Shown piece after piece: positions 26,518 through 35,506 of a DNA stretch of 64,000 nt (position 1 is the first letter of the stretch; each line of letters starts with the position of its first letter). The notes below the pieces were generated by a model that saw nothing but the letters and a program-made list of their open reading frames with translations, was not told the DNA's origin and made no database searches. The translations under genes and the position numbers were made by a program. The stretch is from Bizionia sp. M204 (GTDB lineage: Bacteria > Bacteroidota > Bacteroidia > Flavobacteriales > Flavobacteriaceae): NCBI RefSeq assembly GCF_023205095.1, contig NZ_CP046242.1:2903001-2967000 (forward strand). The letters are read 5' to 3'.

Positions 26518-27099
26518 ATGAAAAACATGCAAGAATTACTTCATAGCATTAGTCAATGTACCATCTGTAAAGATCATTTGCCGTTAGGTCCAAGACCTGT
26601 AGTAACTGCTCATAAAAATTCTAAAATTATCATTATAGGTCAAGCACCAGGGACTAAAGTTCATGCTTCCGGAATTCCATGGGATGATGCTAGCGGAAAG
26701 CAATTACGGAATTGGCTAGATGTTAGCAAAGAACAATTTTATAACCCCGAAAATTTTGCCATTATGCCTATGGGATTCTGTTATCCAGGAAAAGGGAAAT
26801 CGGGGGATTTACCGCCAAGGCCAGAATGTGCGCCACAGTGGCATCAACAATTATTAAAGCAAATGCCGCATGTGGAATTAATTCTACTCATTGGTATGTA
26901 TGCACAGCGCTATTATTTAAAAAGTAGTGCTAAAAAAACACTTACAGAAACCGTTGATAATTTTCAAGCCTATTTGCCCATGTATTTACCCTTGCCACAC
27001 CCATCGCCTAGAAATCGGTTTTGGTTAACTAAAAACCCTTGGTTTCAAACCGAAGTTTTACCTATATTAAAAACAAAAGTCCATAGCCTAATCAAATAA
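26518..27099 (+). CDS. Uracil-DNA glycosylase family protein (4Fe-4S type)
   Basis: 193 residues from the ATG at 26518; an in-frame TTG at 26467, 3 bases after the previous stop, and an ATG at 26527 are alternatives. The UDG-superfamily motif GQAPGTKVHASGIPWDDASG is present. Four Cys residues occur in the spacing of family 4/UdgX-type enzymes: C-x2-C near the N-terminus (QCTICKDH) and C-x15-C (CYPGKGKSGDLPPRPEC), which would bind a 4Fe-4S cluster. The C-terminal motif LPHPSPRN contains the conserved His. It removes uracil from DNA or acts in related repair. Which UDG family it belongs to is not certain. Confidence 0.82.
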   Translation: MKNMQELLHSISQCTICKDHLPLGPRPVVTAHKNSKIIIIGQAPGTKVHASGIPWDDASGKQLRNWLDVSKEQFYNPENFAIMPMGFCYPGKGKSGDLPPRPECAPQWHQQLLKQMPHVELILLIGMYAQRYYLKSSAKKTLTETVDNFQAYLPMYLPLPHPSPRNRFWLTKNPWFQTEVLPILKTKVHSLIK

Positions 27100-27138
27100 A
27101 AAATCTATCTTTATTTTTTCGGTTAAAACCCAATTATC

Positions 27139-28866
27139 ATGATTAAAAAAATACTATTTCTTGGCCTTTTCAGTGTAACTTTTTCAAGCTTAACCCAAGC
27201 ACAAGCCATAAAAAAACAAAGCACAAAAGAAAGTTTAGAGCAAACCGTTATAACTAGTTTTTCAGGCGATTTAGCATACGAAACCACAGCATTTGTTGAA
27301 AAATACTGGCGTGTGGTTGGAAATAAAGGATTTAATGAAAGTATTCATTTCATCGCTCAAAATTTAGAAAGTGCTGGTTTCATTTTAGAAGAAAAAGCAA
27401 AACCAAACAACCGACTTACCTACCGAATTGAAAAGCGTCCATTAAAAAATCCTACGTGGGAAATGGTAGATGCCCTCGTAACCTTTAACAGCAAAGAAGC
27501 ACCGCTTTTAGCACATAAAACCAACCGAAATATGGTGGCTTTAAATTCCTACAGCACGCCAAAGGAAGGAGTTACTGCTGAAGTGGTTTATGTGGAAGAT
27601 GTTCAGAAACTAAAAAAAATGGATGTGAAAGGAAAAATTGTTTTCGCTGAAACCAGTCCATCACGCATTTATAATGATGCCATTGTTAAAGGTGGCGCTA
27701 TTGGCTTAATGACCTATGATAACCCATCCTATTTACAACCAGAAAAAAATACAACCTCTATTCAATTTCGTTCCATTCCTTTAAATTCTAAATTAAAGCC
27801 TTGGGCAATTGCCTTGTCTTATCAAGCTAAAGAGCGTTTAAAAGAATCACTTTCTAATGGGCCAATTACTTTAAATGTTCAAATAGAAACTAAAATATAC
27901 GAATCGGAAGAACTAACAATTGTTGCTGATATTAAAGGAAATAAACTACCCAATGAGCGCTTGGTTTTTAGCGCGCATGTTCAGGAACCGGGTGCCAACG
28001 ATAATGCTACAGGCGTTGGTGTTGCATTGGAAATGGCAACGCTTTCAGCGAAATTATTAAAAAATAATACATGGAATCCTACCAGAACATTAACCTTTCT
28101 TTGGGGAGACGAAATTGTATCCACAGGTCGTTATGTCCAAGAGGATAAAATGCGTGCTCAAGATATAAAATGGGGAATTAGCTTGGACATGGTAGGCGAA
28201 AATACAGACATCACAGGTGGTTCTTTTTTAATAGAAAAAATGCCAGATCCTAGTGCTATTTGGACTCGTGGTAATGATAAACATTCAGAATGGGGCGGAA
28301 GTAAAATGAGTTTAGACCAAATGAAACCCCATTATTTAAACGATTTTGTAATTGGTGAATTTGAAGCTCAAGGCAAACGTGCCAATTGGGAAGTTAATAC
28401 TAATCCGTTTGAAGGAGGAAGCGATCACATGCCTTTTTTACGAAGTAATATTCCAAGTGTCTTGTTTTGGCATTTTACTGATCAGTTTTATCATACGGAT
28501 AACGACAGATTGGATAAAGTATCTAAAGAAACGCTTAAAAATGTAGGGACAGCGTCATTGCTATCTGCGTATACTTTGTTGAATTCTGATGCAACAACTG
28601 CTAAAACAATAATTACCCATATTGAAACCGCAGCTATTTCCAGATTGCATGAAGAATTAAAACAAGGAAAAATAGCCATTAAGAAAGGTGATAAGCTTGC
28701 GGAACAAATTGAAATTATTAAAGCTTGGGAAGATTGGTATGTAAAAGCCATAGCCACAACAATTGATATGTCGCCAGAAGCAACGTCTTTAAAAGAAGCT
28801 ATTGAGAAAGCACAAGCTTCGGTTCGGGCAACTTCAGAAGCTGCGCTTTTGGAGTTGAGTAAATAA
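27139..28866 (+). CDS. Secreted M28-family zinc peptidase
   Basis: 575 residues with a signal peptide (about 1-21, ending TQAQA). A PA-like inserted region (about 95-235) precedes the M28 catalytic part. Likely metal ligands are the His in FSAHVQ, the bridging Asp in PGANDNATG, the Glu in LWGDE, the Asp in LDMVGE and the C-terminal His in FWHFTDQFYHTDND. The C-terminal 90 residues are helical. It is probably a periplasmic or extracellular aminopeptidase; specificity is unknown. No T9SS domain is present. It stands alone, with a hairpin just after the stop. Confidence 0.85.
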   Translation: MIKKILFLGLFSVTFSSLTQAQAIKKQSTKESLEQTVITSFSGDLAYETTAFVEKYWRVVGNKGFNESIHFIAQNLESAGFILEEKAKPNNRLTYRIEKRPLKNPTWEMVDALVTFNSKEAPLLAHKTNRNMVALNSYSTPKEGVTAEVVYVEDVQKLKKMDVKGKIVFAETSPSRIYNDAIVKGGAIGLMTYDNPSYLQPEKNTTSIQFRSIPLNSKLKPWAIALSYQAKERLKESLSNGPITLNVQIETKIYESEELTIVADIKGNKLPNERLVFSAHVQEPGANDNATGVGVALEMATLSAKLLKNNTWNPTRTLTFLWGDEIVSTGRYVQEDKMRAQDIKWGISLDMVGENTDITGGSFLIEKMPDPSAIWTRGNDKHSEWGGSKMSLDQMKPHYLNDFVIGEFEAQGKRANWEVNTNPFEGGSDHMPFLRSNIPSVLFWHFTDQFYHTDNDRLDKVSKETLKNVGTASLLSAYTLLNSDATTAKTIITHIETAAISRLHEELKQGKIAIKKGDKLAEQIEIIKAWEDWYVKAIATTIDMSPEATSLKEAIEKAQASVRATSEAALLELSK

Positions 28867-28896
28867 AAACCTCACTATTTTTAGTAAGGTTTTATC
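28866..28896. terminator. Hairpin terminator between M28 peptidase and AhpD-like gene
   Basis: A 12-position stem (28866-28877 with 28882-28893) with one C/A mismatch, a 4-base loop and short A/T tracts on both sides. It could end both convergent genes. Confidence 0.5.
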
Positions 28897-28936
28897 TAAT
28901 TTCTAACAGCAAAGCGGTCTAAAATCTAGGTTCTAA

Positions 28937-29527
28937 TCACACGTGTTTCCCAACCTCAAAACCATGTTTTCCTAAAAATTGATTTCCACTTTCTATGGCG
29001 TCATGTTCTAAAGTTGTTCCCATGCTGTCATTCCATCTATTTAAATAGCCAAACAGTGAAATAACGCCCAACATTTCTACAATTTCGCCTTCATTCCAAT
29101 ATTGGTGTAAGCGTTTTTGAATGGTTTCATCCACCGCATTTGGCACTTGACTTGCGGCTAAACTAAAATCGAGAGCAGCTCGTTCGGCTTCCGAAAAAGC
29201 TGGATGTGTTCTATAGTCCCAAATATTATCTAACTGTTCCTGTTCTGCACCATAGCGTTCCGCAGCACGAATGGCATGAGCTTGACAATATCTGCAACCT
29301 GTTGCGTTGCTTGAAACCCAGGCAATCATGCGTTTTAAAGCAGATGTTACACGACCTTCATTGGCCATAACCGCTTTGTTGAGGTTTATAAATGCCTTGG
29401 AAATTGCCGGTCTGCGTTGCATGGTTAATACAGAGTTTGGGCAAAAACCTAGTGTTTCATTAAAAAATTCGGCTAATTCTTTCGTTTCTAAATCGTGGTC
29501 TGCGGATAATGGTGTTACAAGTGGCAT
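28937..29527 (-). CDS. AhpD-like / carboxymuconolactone decarboxylase family protein
   Basis: 196 residues. The motif GCRYCQAHAIRAAERYG contains the redox pair Cys-x-x-Cys with the His three residues later, as in AhpD-like peroxidase-related proteins. It is all-helical, with no signal peptide. It is likely a thiol-dependent peroxidase or peroxidase-associated reductase. It is divergent from an OsmC-family peroxiredoxin gene across 121 bases, which supports a shared role in handling peroxides, but this is inference. Confidence 0.85.
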   Translation of the reverse strand: MPLVTPLSADHDLETKELAEFFNETLGFCPNSVLTMQRRPAISKAFINLNKAVMANEGRVTSALKRMIAWVSSNATGCRYCQAHAIRAAERYGAEQEQLDNIWDYRTHPAFSEAERAALDFSLAASQVPNAVDETIQKRLHQYWNEGEIVEMLGVISLFGYLNRWNDSMGTTLEHDAIESGNQFLGKHGFEVGKHV

Positions 29528-29648
29528 AGTCTATTTTTTTATTGGTATTTTTGAATAAACAAGCATTATTGAACTGAAAACAGTTTTAATATATGCCCAT
29601 TTCAGAATTAAGTTTTAATCCTAACAAGTAACAAAAAAATCAACATAC

Positions 29649-30077
29649 ATGGCAAATACAAATAAAGTAATCACACATTGGAAAGGGAATCTACAATTTG
29701 AATCGGATAACCCAAATGGGAAAACGGTTTTAATGGACACCAGTCCAGAACATGGTGGTCATAGTTCAGGCTTATCACCAAAAGCCATGATGCTTTCGGC
29801 TTTAGCAGGTTGTTCAGGATTGGATGTGGTGTCTGTTTTAGATAAAATGAAAGTGAAAATCTCCGATTTCAGAATGGATACTTATGGAGAACTCACCGAA
29901 GAACACCCTAAGTATTACCATACCGTTACTGTAGAATATCATTTTTATGGTGACAATCTAGATGAAAATAAAATAAAAAAAGCCGTCGATTTATCCATAG
30001 AAAAATACTGTGGCGTTATGGAAATGTTCCGAAAATTTGCCACTGTAAAAACGAGTATTCATTATCATGTAGTTTAA
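29649..30077 (+). CDS. OsmC family peroxiredoxin-like protein
   Basis: 142 residues of the OsmC/Ohr fold. The two conserved Cys are in LAGCSGLDVVSVL and KYCGVMEMFRKFA; they reduce organic hydroperoxides in characterised Ohr/OsmC proteins. The SPKAMMLSALAGC segment is characteristic of the YhfA-like branch. It is cytoplasmic. It is divergent from the AhpD-like gene, so a common regulator of oxidative stress is possible. Confidence 0.9.
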   Translation: MANTNKVITHWKGNLQFESDNPNGKTVLMDTSPEHGGHSSGLSPKAMMLSALAGCSGLDVVSVLDKMKVKISDFRMDTYGELTEEHPKYYHTVTVEYHFYGDNLDENKIKKAVDLSIEKYCGVMEMFRKFATVKTSIHYHVV

Positions 30078-30116
30078 AAAGTTCCGATAGATAAGAATTT
30101 TAGCTAAATTCTGTAA

Positions 30117-30149
30117 TTTGTTATGTTATGTGAATTTTTCATATATTTA
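30117..30149 (+). promoter_or_regulatory. Putative promoter of the SBBP/T9SS gene
   Basis: TTTG at 30117-30120, a 21-base spacer, then TATATTTA at 30142-30149 (last base differs from the consensus G). It lies 18 bases before the ATG at 30168. Confidence 0.4.
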
Positions 30150-30167
30150 ATTTAAACCAAATTTATT

Positions 30168-32009
30168 ATGAAAAAAATTAACCTATTTTTACTTTTGTTT
30201 GGTATGTTCTATAATGGAATGTGCCAAACTTTTCCTTACGAACGGGAATGGGGTACTTACACGGAGTTTACGAAAAATACTCGTGCTCACGCTATGGACA
30301 GTGAAGGGAATATTTATTCCGTAGGTTTTGTAACAGATACAGATGTGTTTCCTACAACTGCAGCTTCTCACCAACCCATCTACGGTGGTGGCCAAGCAGA
30401 TGGCTTTATTACAAAATACAGCAGTGATGGTAACTTTTTATGGGGAACTTATTTTGGAGGTGAAGATTTTGACGTTATAGAGGGTATTGACATAGACAAT
30501 AGTAATAATATAGTTGTGGTGGGTTATACCTATTCTACAACAGGCATAGCAACCTCTGGCGCGTTTCAAGAACAGCCTACCGATCGTGGTGGTGGTGCTT
30601 TTATAGCCAAATTTACTGCAGATGGCAACCAGCTTTGGGGCACGCATTTTTATAATGCCGCTACCCGTCCAGACGACAACGAACCTTTCAACTTTACTAC
30701 AGATTTTCGGTCACAACAATATATTAAAGCTGGTGTAGCTATAAATAACGCTGATGAAATTTTTATTTATTTATCAGATTACGTTAGCCATCAAACAAGT
30801 GATAATATTACAACTCTAGATGCTTTTCAAACAGACTCCTATGATGCTGGAACAACAATAAGTAGGTTTTCGCCTTCGGGAGATAGAGTTTGGACTACCT
30901 ATTATGGCATAAACGGTTCTGATATTACTGGAATTGCTGTAGATGACTCGGGGCTGTATGTGGCAGGCACTAAAGAAGACTTCCCTACTTCGCCTTATGT
31001 GCCCAATACCTATTTTGATACCTTTGGGGAGTACGAGTTTTCTTTTTCCAATATCCATGACGCTTTTGTATCCCGCTTATCATTAGATGGGAGTACCCGA
31101 CTGTGGAGTCGGTATCTGGGAACCTCTGGAGTAGAATTTTTAGGGATGTCGCCTTTGGTTTTAGATGAAACGGGACTGTATATTGCTGGTCAATCTGGAG
31201 GGAATACCGGTGGTGACACATCAGGGATGGCTACAGCAGGAGCTTATAAGGAAACAAATGGTTGTGGTAATGGGTTTCTAGCCAAATTAAACCGTTCTGG
31301 CGAGATAGACTGGCTTACCTATACGCTGGATTGGGTAGAAGAAGCCTATGAAGGCAGCACGATTAGTTGTGGAGGAAGTAGTGTTAGCCATGTTTATAGA
31401 ATAAAATCGGTATTCTCGGCAAAAGATGGCGTGTATTTTACCGGGCAAACAAGTATGTATGTGGATATTGCCACCGAAGGTGCTTTTATGGAAAGTCTTT
31501 ATGGAAATACTTTGTATGGACAATATGATGCTTTTATTATGAAGTTTTCTACAGAAGGCGAACGCGAATGGGGTACTTATTTGGGTGGTGAGGATGACGA
31601 AAGTATTCCTTGGGTTTTTCCTTTTGAGGATGCACTTTACGTCGCAGGAAGAACGTCTAGTTCTGAAAACATTGATACTTTAGAAAGTACATATTTAGAA
31701 GGTTCTCAAGGATATATAAATAAATTTTCACCAAGTAATTTAAGTGTGGCAGAATCAGCTACGTCACCTTTTGCTATATATCCTAACCCTGCTAATGATG
31801 TTTTGTATATTAAGTTAAATGACAACATGCAATCTTATTCCAGTTCTTTTAAAGTTTATAATGTTGTAGGTCAAGAAGTTCTAAATACAAAGCTTCATAC
31901 TACTGAAAGCAATCAAAAAGTTGATGTTTCTGGGTTGTCTTCGGGTGTTTATATTGCTTCATTAGTTTATAATAACCAAGTATTTACGCATAAAATCATT
32001 ATCGAGTAA
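30168..32009 (+). CDS. Secreted SBBP-repeat (beta-propeller-like) protein with T9SS sorting domain
   Basis: 613 residues. A signal peptide (about 1-19, ending GMCQ) is followed by repeated units of about 50-80 residues containing WGTYFGG-like or WGTYLGGED strands and an ADGFITKYS or AFIMKFS segment, the SBBP pattern. The C-terminus is a T9SS type A domain (FAIYPNPANDVLYIK to THKIIIE). It is probably a surface-exposed or released beta-propeller; the ligand is unknown. It is monocistronic, with a strong hairpin after the stop. Confidence 0.88.
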   Translation: MKKINLFLLLFGMFYNGMCQTFPYEREWGTYTEFTKNTRAHAMDSEGNIYSVGFVTDTDVFPTTAASHQPIYGGGQADGFITKYSSDGNFLWGTYFGGEDFDVIEGIDIDNSNNIVVVGYTYSTTGIATSGAFQEQPTDRGGGAFIAKFTADGNQLWGTHFYNAATRPDDNEPFNFTTDFRSQQYIKAGVAINNADEIFIYLSDYVSHQTSDNITTLDAFQTDSYDAGTTISRFSPSGDRVWTTYYGINGSDITGIAVDDSGLYVAGTKEDFPTSPYVPNTYFDTFGEYEFSFSNIHDAFVSRLSLDGSTRLWSRYLGTSGVEFLGMSPLVLDETGLYIAGQSGGNTGGDTSGMATAGAYKETNGCGNGFLAKLNRSGEIDWLTYTLDWVEEAYEGSTISCGGSSVSHVYRIKSVFSAKDGVYFTGQTSMYVDIATEGAFMESLYGNTLYGQYDAFIMKFSTEGEREWGTYLGGEDDESIPWVFPFEDALYVAGRTSSSENIDTLESTYLEGSQGYINKFSPSNLSVAESATSPFAIYPNPANDVLYIKLNDNMQSYSSSFKVYNVVGQEVLNTKLHTTESNQKVDVSGLSSGVYIASLVYNNQVFTHKIIIE

Positions 32010-32051
32010 ACAGGTACATGCCATATAGTATTTGGCGTTAAAGGTCAATTT

Positions 32052-32099
32052 AAAAGTCTAAAGGTGTCATTGAAAAATTCTTACCTTTAGGCTTTTATC
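32052..32099 (+). terminator. Hairpin terminator after the SBBP gene
   Basis: A 14-bp stem (32052-32065 with 32083-32096) with a single G/T wobble and a 17-base loop, ending in a short T-run. It lies about 40 bases past the stop. Confidence 0.65.
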
Positions 32100-32127
32100 A
32101 TTTACCTTATCAATTAGAATTCAACTC

Positions 32128-33819
32128 ATGCGCTGGACCATTAAACCAAAACCGGAATCTAAAAATGTGGATGCTTTGCAAAAAGCACTCAACGTGGAAC
32201 CCATTGTTGCTAGCTTACTATTGCAACGTGGTATTGAAACCTATGATGCTGCCAAAACATTTTTCAGGCCAAGTTTAAAAGATCTACACGATCCATTCTT
32301 AATGAAAGACATGGATATTGCGGTTTCACGAATTGAAAAAGCACTAGAAACTGGCGAAAACATTATGGTTTATGGCGATTATGATGTGGATGGCACGACA
32401 TCTGTAGCCTTAATGAGTTCTTATTTAAAAACCCGAACTGAAAATGTAGCAACCTATATTCCTGATAGATATGATGAAGGATATGGTGTGTCTTTTAAAG
32501 GTATTGATTTTGCAGAAGATAATGGATTCTCGCTCATTATTGCTTTAGATTGTGGCGTAAAAGCTATTGATAAAGTGGCTTATGCCAACGAAAAAGGCAT
32601 TGATTTTATTATTTGTGATCACCACAGACCAGGAGCAGAATTACCAAAAGCTATTGCTATTTTAGACCCTAAACGAGACGATTGCTCGTATCCATATAAG
32701 GAATTATGTGGGTGTGGTGTTGGGTTTAAACTCATTCAAGCTTTAGCTGCTAAACAGGGGCAAACAACTGCCGATTTAACCGAATATCTCGATTTAGTAG
32801 CAACGGCTATTGGCGCTGATATTGTACCTATTACAGGTGAAAATCGCGCACTGGCTTCACTAGGTTTGGATGTTATTAATAGCAATCCCAGACCAGGCAT
32901 TCAAGCTATTATTGCAGAAGTAAAAAAGGAGCATTTAACCATTACCGATGTGGTTTTTATTGTTGCGCCGCGAATTAATGCCGCTGGACGTATGAAACAC
33001 GGTAATTTTGCGGTGACTTTATTAACGGAAATCAATCCTGAATTAGCAAAAAGTTATGCGGAGGAAATTGAATTTTTCAATACAGATAGAAAAGAAACCG
33101 ATAAACAAATCACCCTTGAAGCGCTACAGCAAATAGAAACCAATAATGAGCAGGACGGTTTTACAACCGTTGTATATCACGAAGCCTGGCACAAAGGTGT
33201 TATTGGTATTGTAGCGTCTCGATTAATAGAAACCTACTACAGGCCAACTTTGGTGTTTACCAAAAGTGGTGATAGGTTAGCAGCATCAGCACGTTCCGTA
33301 AGTGGTTTTGATGTGTACAATGCCTTGGAAGCCTGTGCAGATCATATTGAACAATTTGGAGGTCATAAATACGCAGCTGGATTAACCTTGAAATCCGAAA
33401 ATTACGAAGCTTTTAAACAAGCTTTTGAAGATGTGGTTTCAGAAACTATTGATAAATCCTTATTAATACCAGAAATTAAGATTGATGCTCAAATTGAATT
33501 GCGTGATGTAACGCCGAAATTCTATCGCATTTTAAAACAGTTTGCGCCATTTGGACCAGGCAATATGTCGCCAGTTTTTATGACCGATAACCTGCATGAT
33601 ACCGGGTATGGCAAATGTGTTGGTGAAGATAAAAGTCACCTTCGGATTACAGCTACCAATCCAGAACGCACCAATACATTAGTCTGCATAGGTTTTGGGT
33701 TAGGTGATAAGCTGGATATAATTACAGATAAAAAACCTTTTTCTGCCGTATATTCTATTGATGAAAATCATTGGAATAATCAAGTGTCCTTGCAATTGAA
33801 ATTACGGGATATTAAGTAA
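32128..33819 (+). CDS. recJ: Single-stranded-DNA-specific exonuclease RecJ
   Basis: 563 residues. DHH-family motifs are present: YGDYDVDGTTS (motif I), the DHH triad in ICDHHRPG, and GGHKYAAGLTL in the DHHA1 domain. An OB-like C-terminal domain follows (about 460-563, with FGPGNMSPVF). It degrades ssDNA 5' to 3' in recombination and mismatch repair. The length is normal. The OmpA-family gene follows 21 bases after the stop, so it may be read through from recJ. Confidence 0.96.
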   Translation: MRWTIKPKPESKNVDALQKALNVEPIVASLLLQRGIETYDAAKTFFRPSLKDLHDPFLMKDMDIAVSRIEKALETGENIMVYGDYDVDGTTSVALMSSYLKTRTENVATYIPDRYDEGYGVSFKGIDFAEDNGFSLIIALDCGVKAIDKVAYANEKGIDFIICDHHRPGAELPKAIAILDPKRDDCSYPYKELCGCGVGFKLIQALAAKQGQTTADLTEYLDLVATAIGADIVPITGENRALASLGLDVINSNPRPGIQAIIAEVKKEHLTITDVVFIVAPRINAAGRMKHGNFAVTLLTEINPELAKSYAEEIEFFNTDRKETDKQITLEALQQIETNNEQDGFTTVVYHEAWHKGVIGIVASRLIETYYRPTLVFTKSGDRLAASARSVSGFDVYNALEACADHIEQFGGHKYAAGLTLKSENYEAFKQAFEDVVSETIDKSLLIPEIKIDAQIELRDVTPKFYRILKQFAPFGPGNMSPVFMTDNLHDTGYGKCVGEDKSHLRITATNPERTNTLVCIGFGLGDKLDIITDKKPFSAVYSIDENHWNNQVSLQLKLRDIK

Positions 33820-33840
33820 AAGTGCATAAACTATTGTATC

Positions 33841-34935
33841 ATGAAAAGTTCATTAACACTTGTTATTGGTTTCATTTTCCAGTTTGCGATATCTCAAAAT
33901 TTAGTACACAACCCAAGTTTTGAAGACTATAAGCGTTGCCCATCATTGCTTGGAAATTTTAATCATTTGGTTACACATTGGTCTACGCCAAATTGGGGTT
34001 CAACAGATTATTTTCATGCTTGTAGTAAAACGGTTGGGTTTATAAATTTTTTTGGAAGTCAAAAGGCTAGAACGGGTAAAGCTTATAGTGGAGTGTATGT
34101 TTTAGCACCAGAAAATTATCGAGAGTATATTCAAGGTGAATTGTTAGAAACTTTGACTGCTCAAGAAAAATATACCATGACTTTTTATGTGAGTCTTGCG
34201 GAAAACTCCAGTCATGCCATTAAAGATTTAGGGATATTATTTTTAGGTAAACCCTTGAAAATGCAATCGGAAGGGGTTATTAATATCAATAAGGTTTTTA
34301 GTAACGAAAAGAATAGTCATTTTATAAGTATAAGCAGTCAACAATTTTATACCGAAAAAGATGCGTGGGAAAAAGTAACTTTTGAATACACAGCGAAAGG
34401 ATTCGAACGGTTTTTTATTATTGGAAATTTTGATAAAAATGCCAAAATAACGAAACATGAAGTTCAAAAATCTAAAAATCCAGATGCAGCGTATTATTAT
34501 CTAGACGATATCCGTTTGGAAGCTTTTAAACCTGCCGACCCTGTTGATATTAAAGTGAAAACCATAGAGGCTGAACAAACGTTAAAAACTGATAAGGTTT
34601 ACGCTTTAAGAAAAGTATTTTTCAATTTTAATCAGCATAAACTTTTAGGGTCATCTGTACAAGAACTCGATCAATTATACAATTATTTAGACAACCATAA
34701 GCGTTTACAGATTGAAATTTATGGTCATACGGATAATGTAGGAACACAGGAACGTAACGATGAATTATCCTTACTTCGCGCTAAAGAAGTAGCCTTGTAT
34801 TTAATTTCGAAAGGTTTACGGCCTGAACGTATTAAAGCTCGTGGTTTTGGCAATCGCTTTCCCCAAACTACTAATGCTACCCAGGCTGGGCGCGCCTTAA
34901 ATAGACGTGTAGAATTTAAGCTTATAAAACTATAA
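33841..34935 (+). CDS. OmpA family outer-membrane/periplasmic protein
   Basis: 364 residues. A signal peptide (about 1-18) precedes an N-terminal beta-sandwich-like region starting NLVHNPSFEDYKRCP (about 19-235), seen in Bacteroidota proteins of unknown function. The C-terminal OmpA domain (about 250-364) has the peptidoglycan-binding motif YGHTDNVGTQERNDELSLLRA and ends NRRVEFKLIKL. It probably tethers a surface module to the cell wall. It starts 21 bases after recJ, which need not mean a shared function. Confidence 0.88.
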   Translation: MKSSLTLVIGFIFQFAISQNLVHNPSFEDYKRCPSLLGNFNHLVTHWSTPNWGSTDYFHACSKTVGFINFFGSQKARTGKAYSGVYVLAPENYREYIQGELLETLTAQEKYTMTFYVSLAENSSHAIKDLGILFLGKPLKMQSEGVININKVFSNEKNSHFISISSQQFYTEKDAWEKVTFEYTAKGFERFFIIGNFDKNAKITKHEVQKSKNPDAAYYYLDDIRLEAFKPADPVDIKVKTIEAEQTLKTDKVYALRKVFFNFNQHKLLGSSVQELDQLYNYLDNHKRLQIEIYGHTDNVGTQERNDELSLLRAKEVALYLISKGLRPERIKARGFGNRFPQTTNATQAGRALNRRVEFKLIKL

Positions 34936-34938
34936 TTA

Positions 34939-34961
34939 TTATTTAGATTTATTCTAAATAA
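34939..34961 (+). promoter_or_regulatory. Palindromic operator candidate upstream of the Cys-rich small protein
   Basis: A perfect inverted repeat, TTATTTAGA (34939-34947) and TCTAAATAA (34953-34961), is separated by 5 bases. It ends 3 bases before the -7 element TATATTTG (34965-34972), so a bound dimeric regulator would cover the spacer and -33 region. The symmetry and position suggest a repressor site; the regulator is not identified. Confidence 0.5.
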
Positions 34962-34964
34962 ACT

Positions 34965-34972
34965 TATATTTG
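34965..34972 (+). promoter_or_regulatory. Putative -7 element of the Cys-rich small protein gene
   Basis: TATATTTG at 34965-34972 is a full match to TAnnTTTG, 21 bases before the ATG at 34994. Confidence 0.55.
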
Positions 34973-34993
34973 CATAGTTTAAAACCTGCAAGC

Positions 34994-35353
34994 ATGGAAA
35001 ATGACATTCATAAAATATATCATAATAGCATTGGAATTGCTTTTCAATGGAAATTCCCCGAACAAAAAAAGAAGCCAAAAAAAGTACAATTAGTATTCCG
35101 AGATATGGGATTCTACTTATCTTTAGTTGAAATTAAAGAATTTTATAATTGTATTTACGCAACCAAACAATTGGAAACCGATGTTTGTTGTCGTGAAGAC
35201 TGTGATAAACGCGGTATTATGATAAAATCTCCTAGTGATAAAGTAAGTTTAGCAGTAAACGAAACCGAATTATTACAATTAGAAGACTTATTAAAAGGCA
35301 CCTTGTTTCAATTGGAGTTAAACGACTATTTAAATCATTTGTGTAAAAACTAA
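34994..35353 (+). CDS. Conserved small Cys-containing protein of unknown function
   Basis: 119 residues from the ATG at 34994; an in-frame TTG at 34970 lies inside the predicted -7 box and is therefore rejected. There is no signal peptide. The middle contains Cys-Cys-x3-Cys (DVCCREDCDKRG), a possible metal or iron-sulfur ligand set, flanked by predicted helices and strands (IGIAFQWKFPEQKK, VQLVFRDMGFYLSL, LLKGTLFQLELNDYL). The family appears common in Flavobacteria, but I know no function. A palindrome overlaps its promoter; together with the Cys cluster this suggests metal- or redox-responsive expression (inference). Confidence 0.75.
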   Translation: MENDIHKIYHNSIGIAFQWKFPEQKKKPKKVQLVFRDMGFYLSLVEIKEFYNCIYATKQLETDVCCREDCDKRGIMIKSPSDKVSLAVNETELLQLEDLLKGTLFQLELNDYLNHLCKN

Positions 35354-35506
35354 TAGTGTAAAAATTTCGGCTTACTATAAAATTAGTTGCCTATTGTACT
35401 AATATAACCTGAACCTACTTGTGGTTGGAATATTATAACAAGCAGTAAAGATTTTCGCGATTTATTTTGTGTTAATAGACCAATTTATATCCTATTATAA
35501 AATGTT

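Noticed and set aside
34970-34993. TTG start eight codons upstream for the Cys-rich protein
   Set aside because: It lies inside the predicted -7 box, so it would not be in the mRNA.
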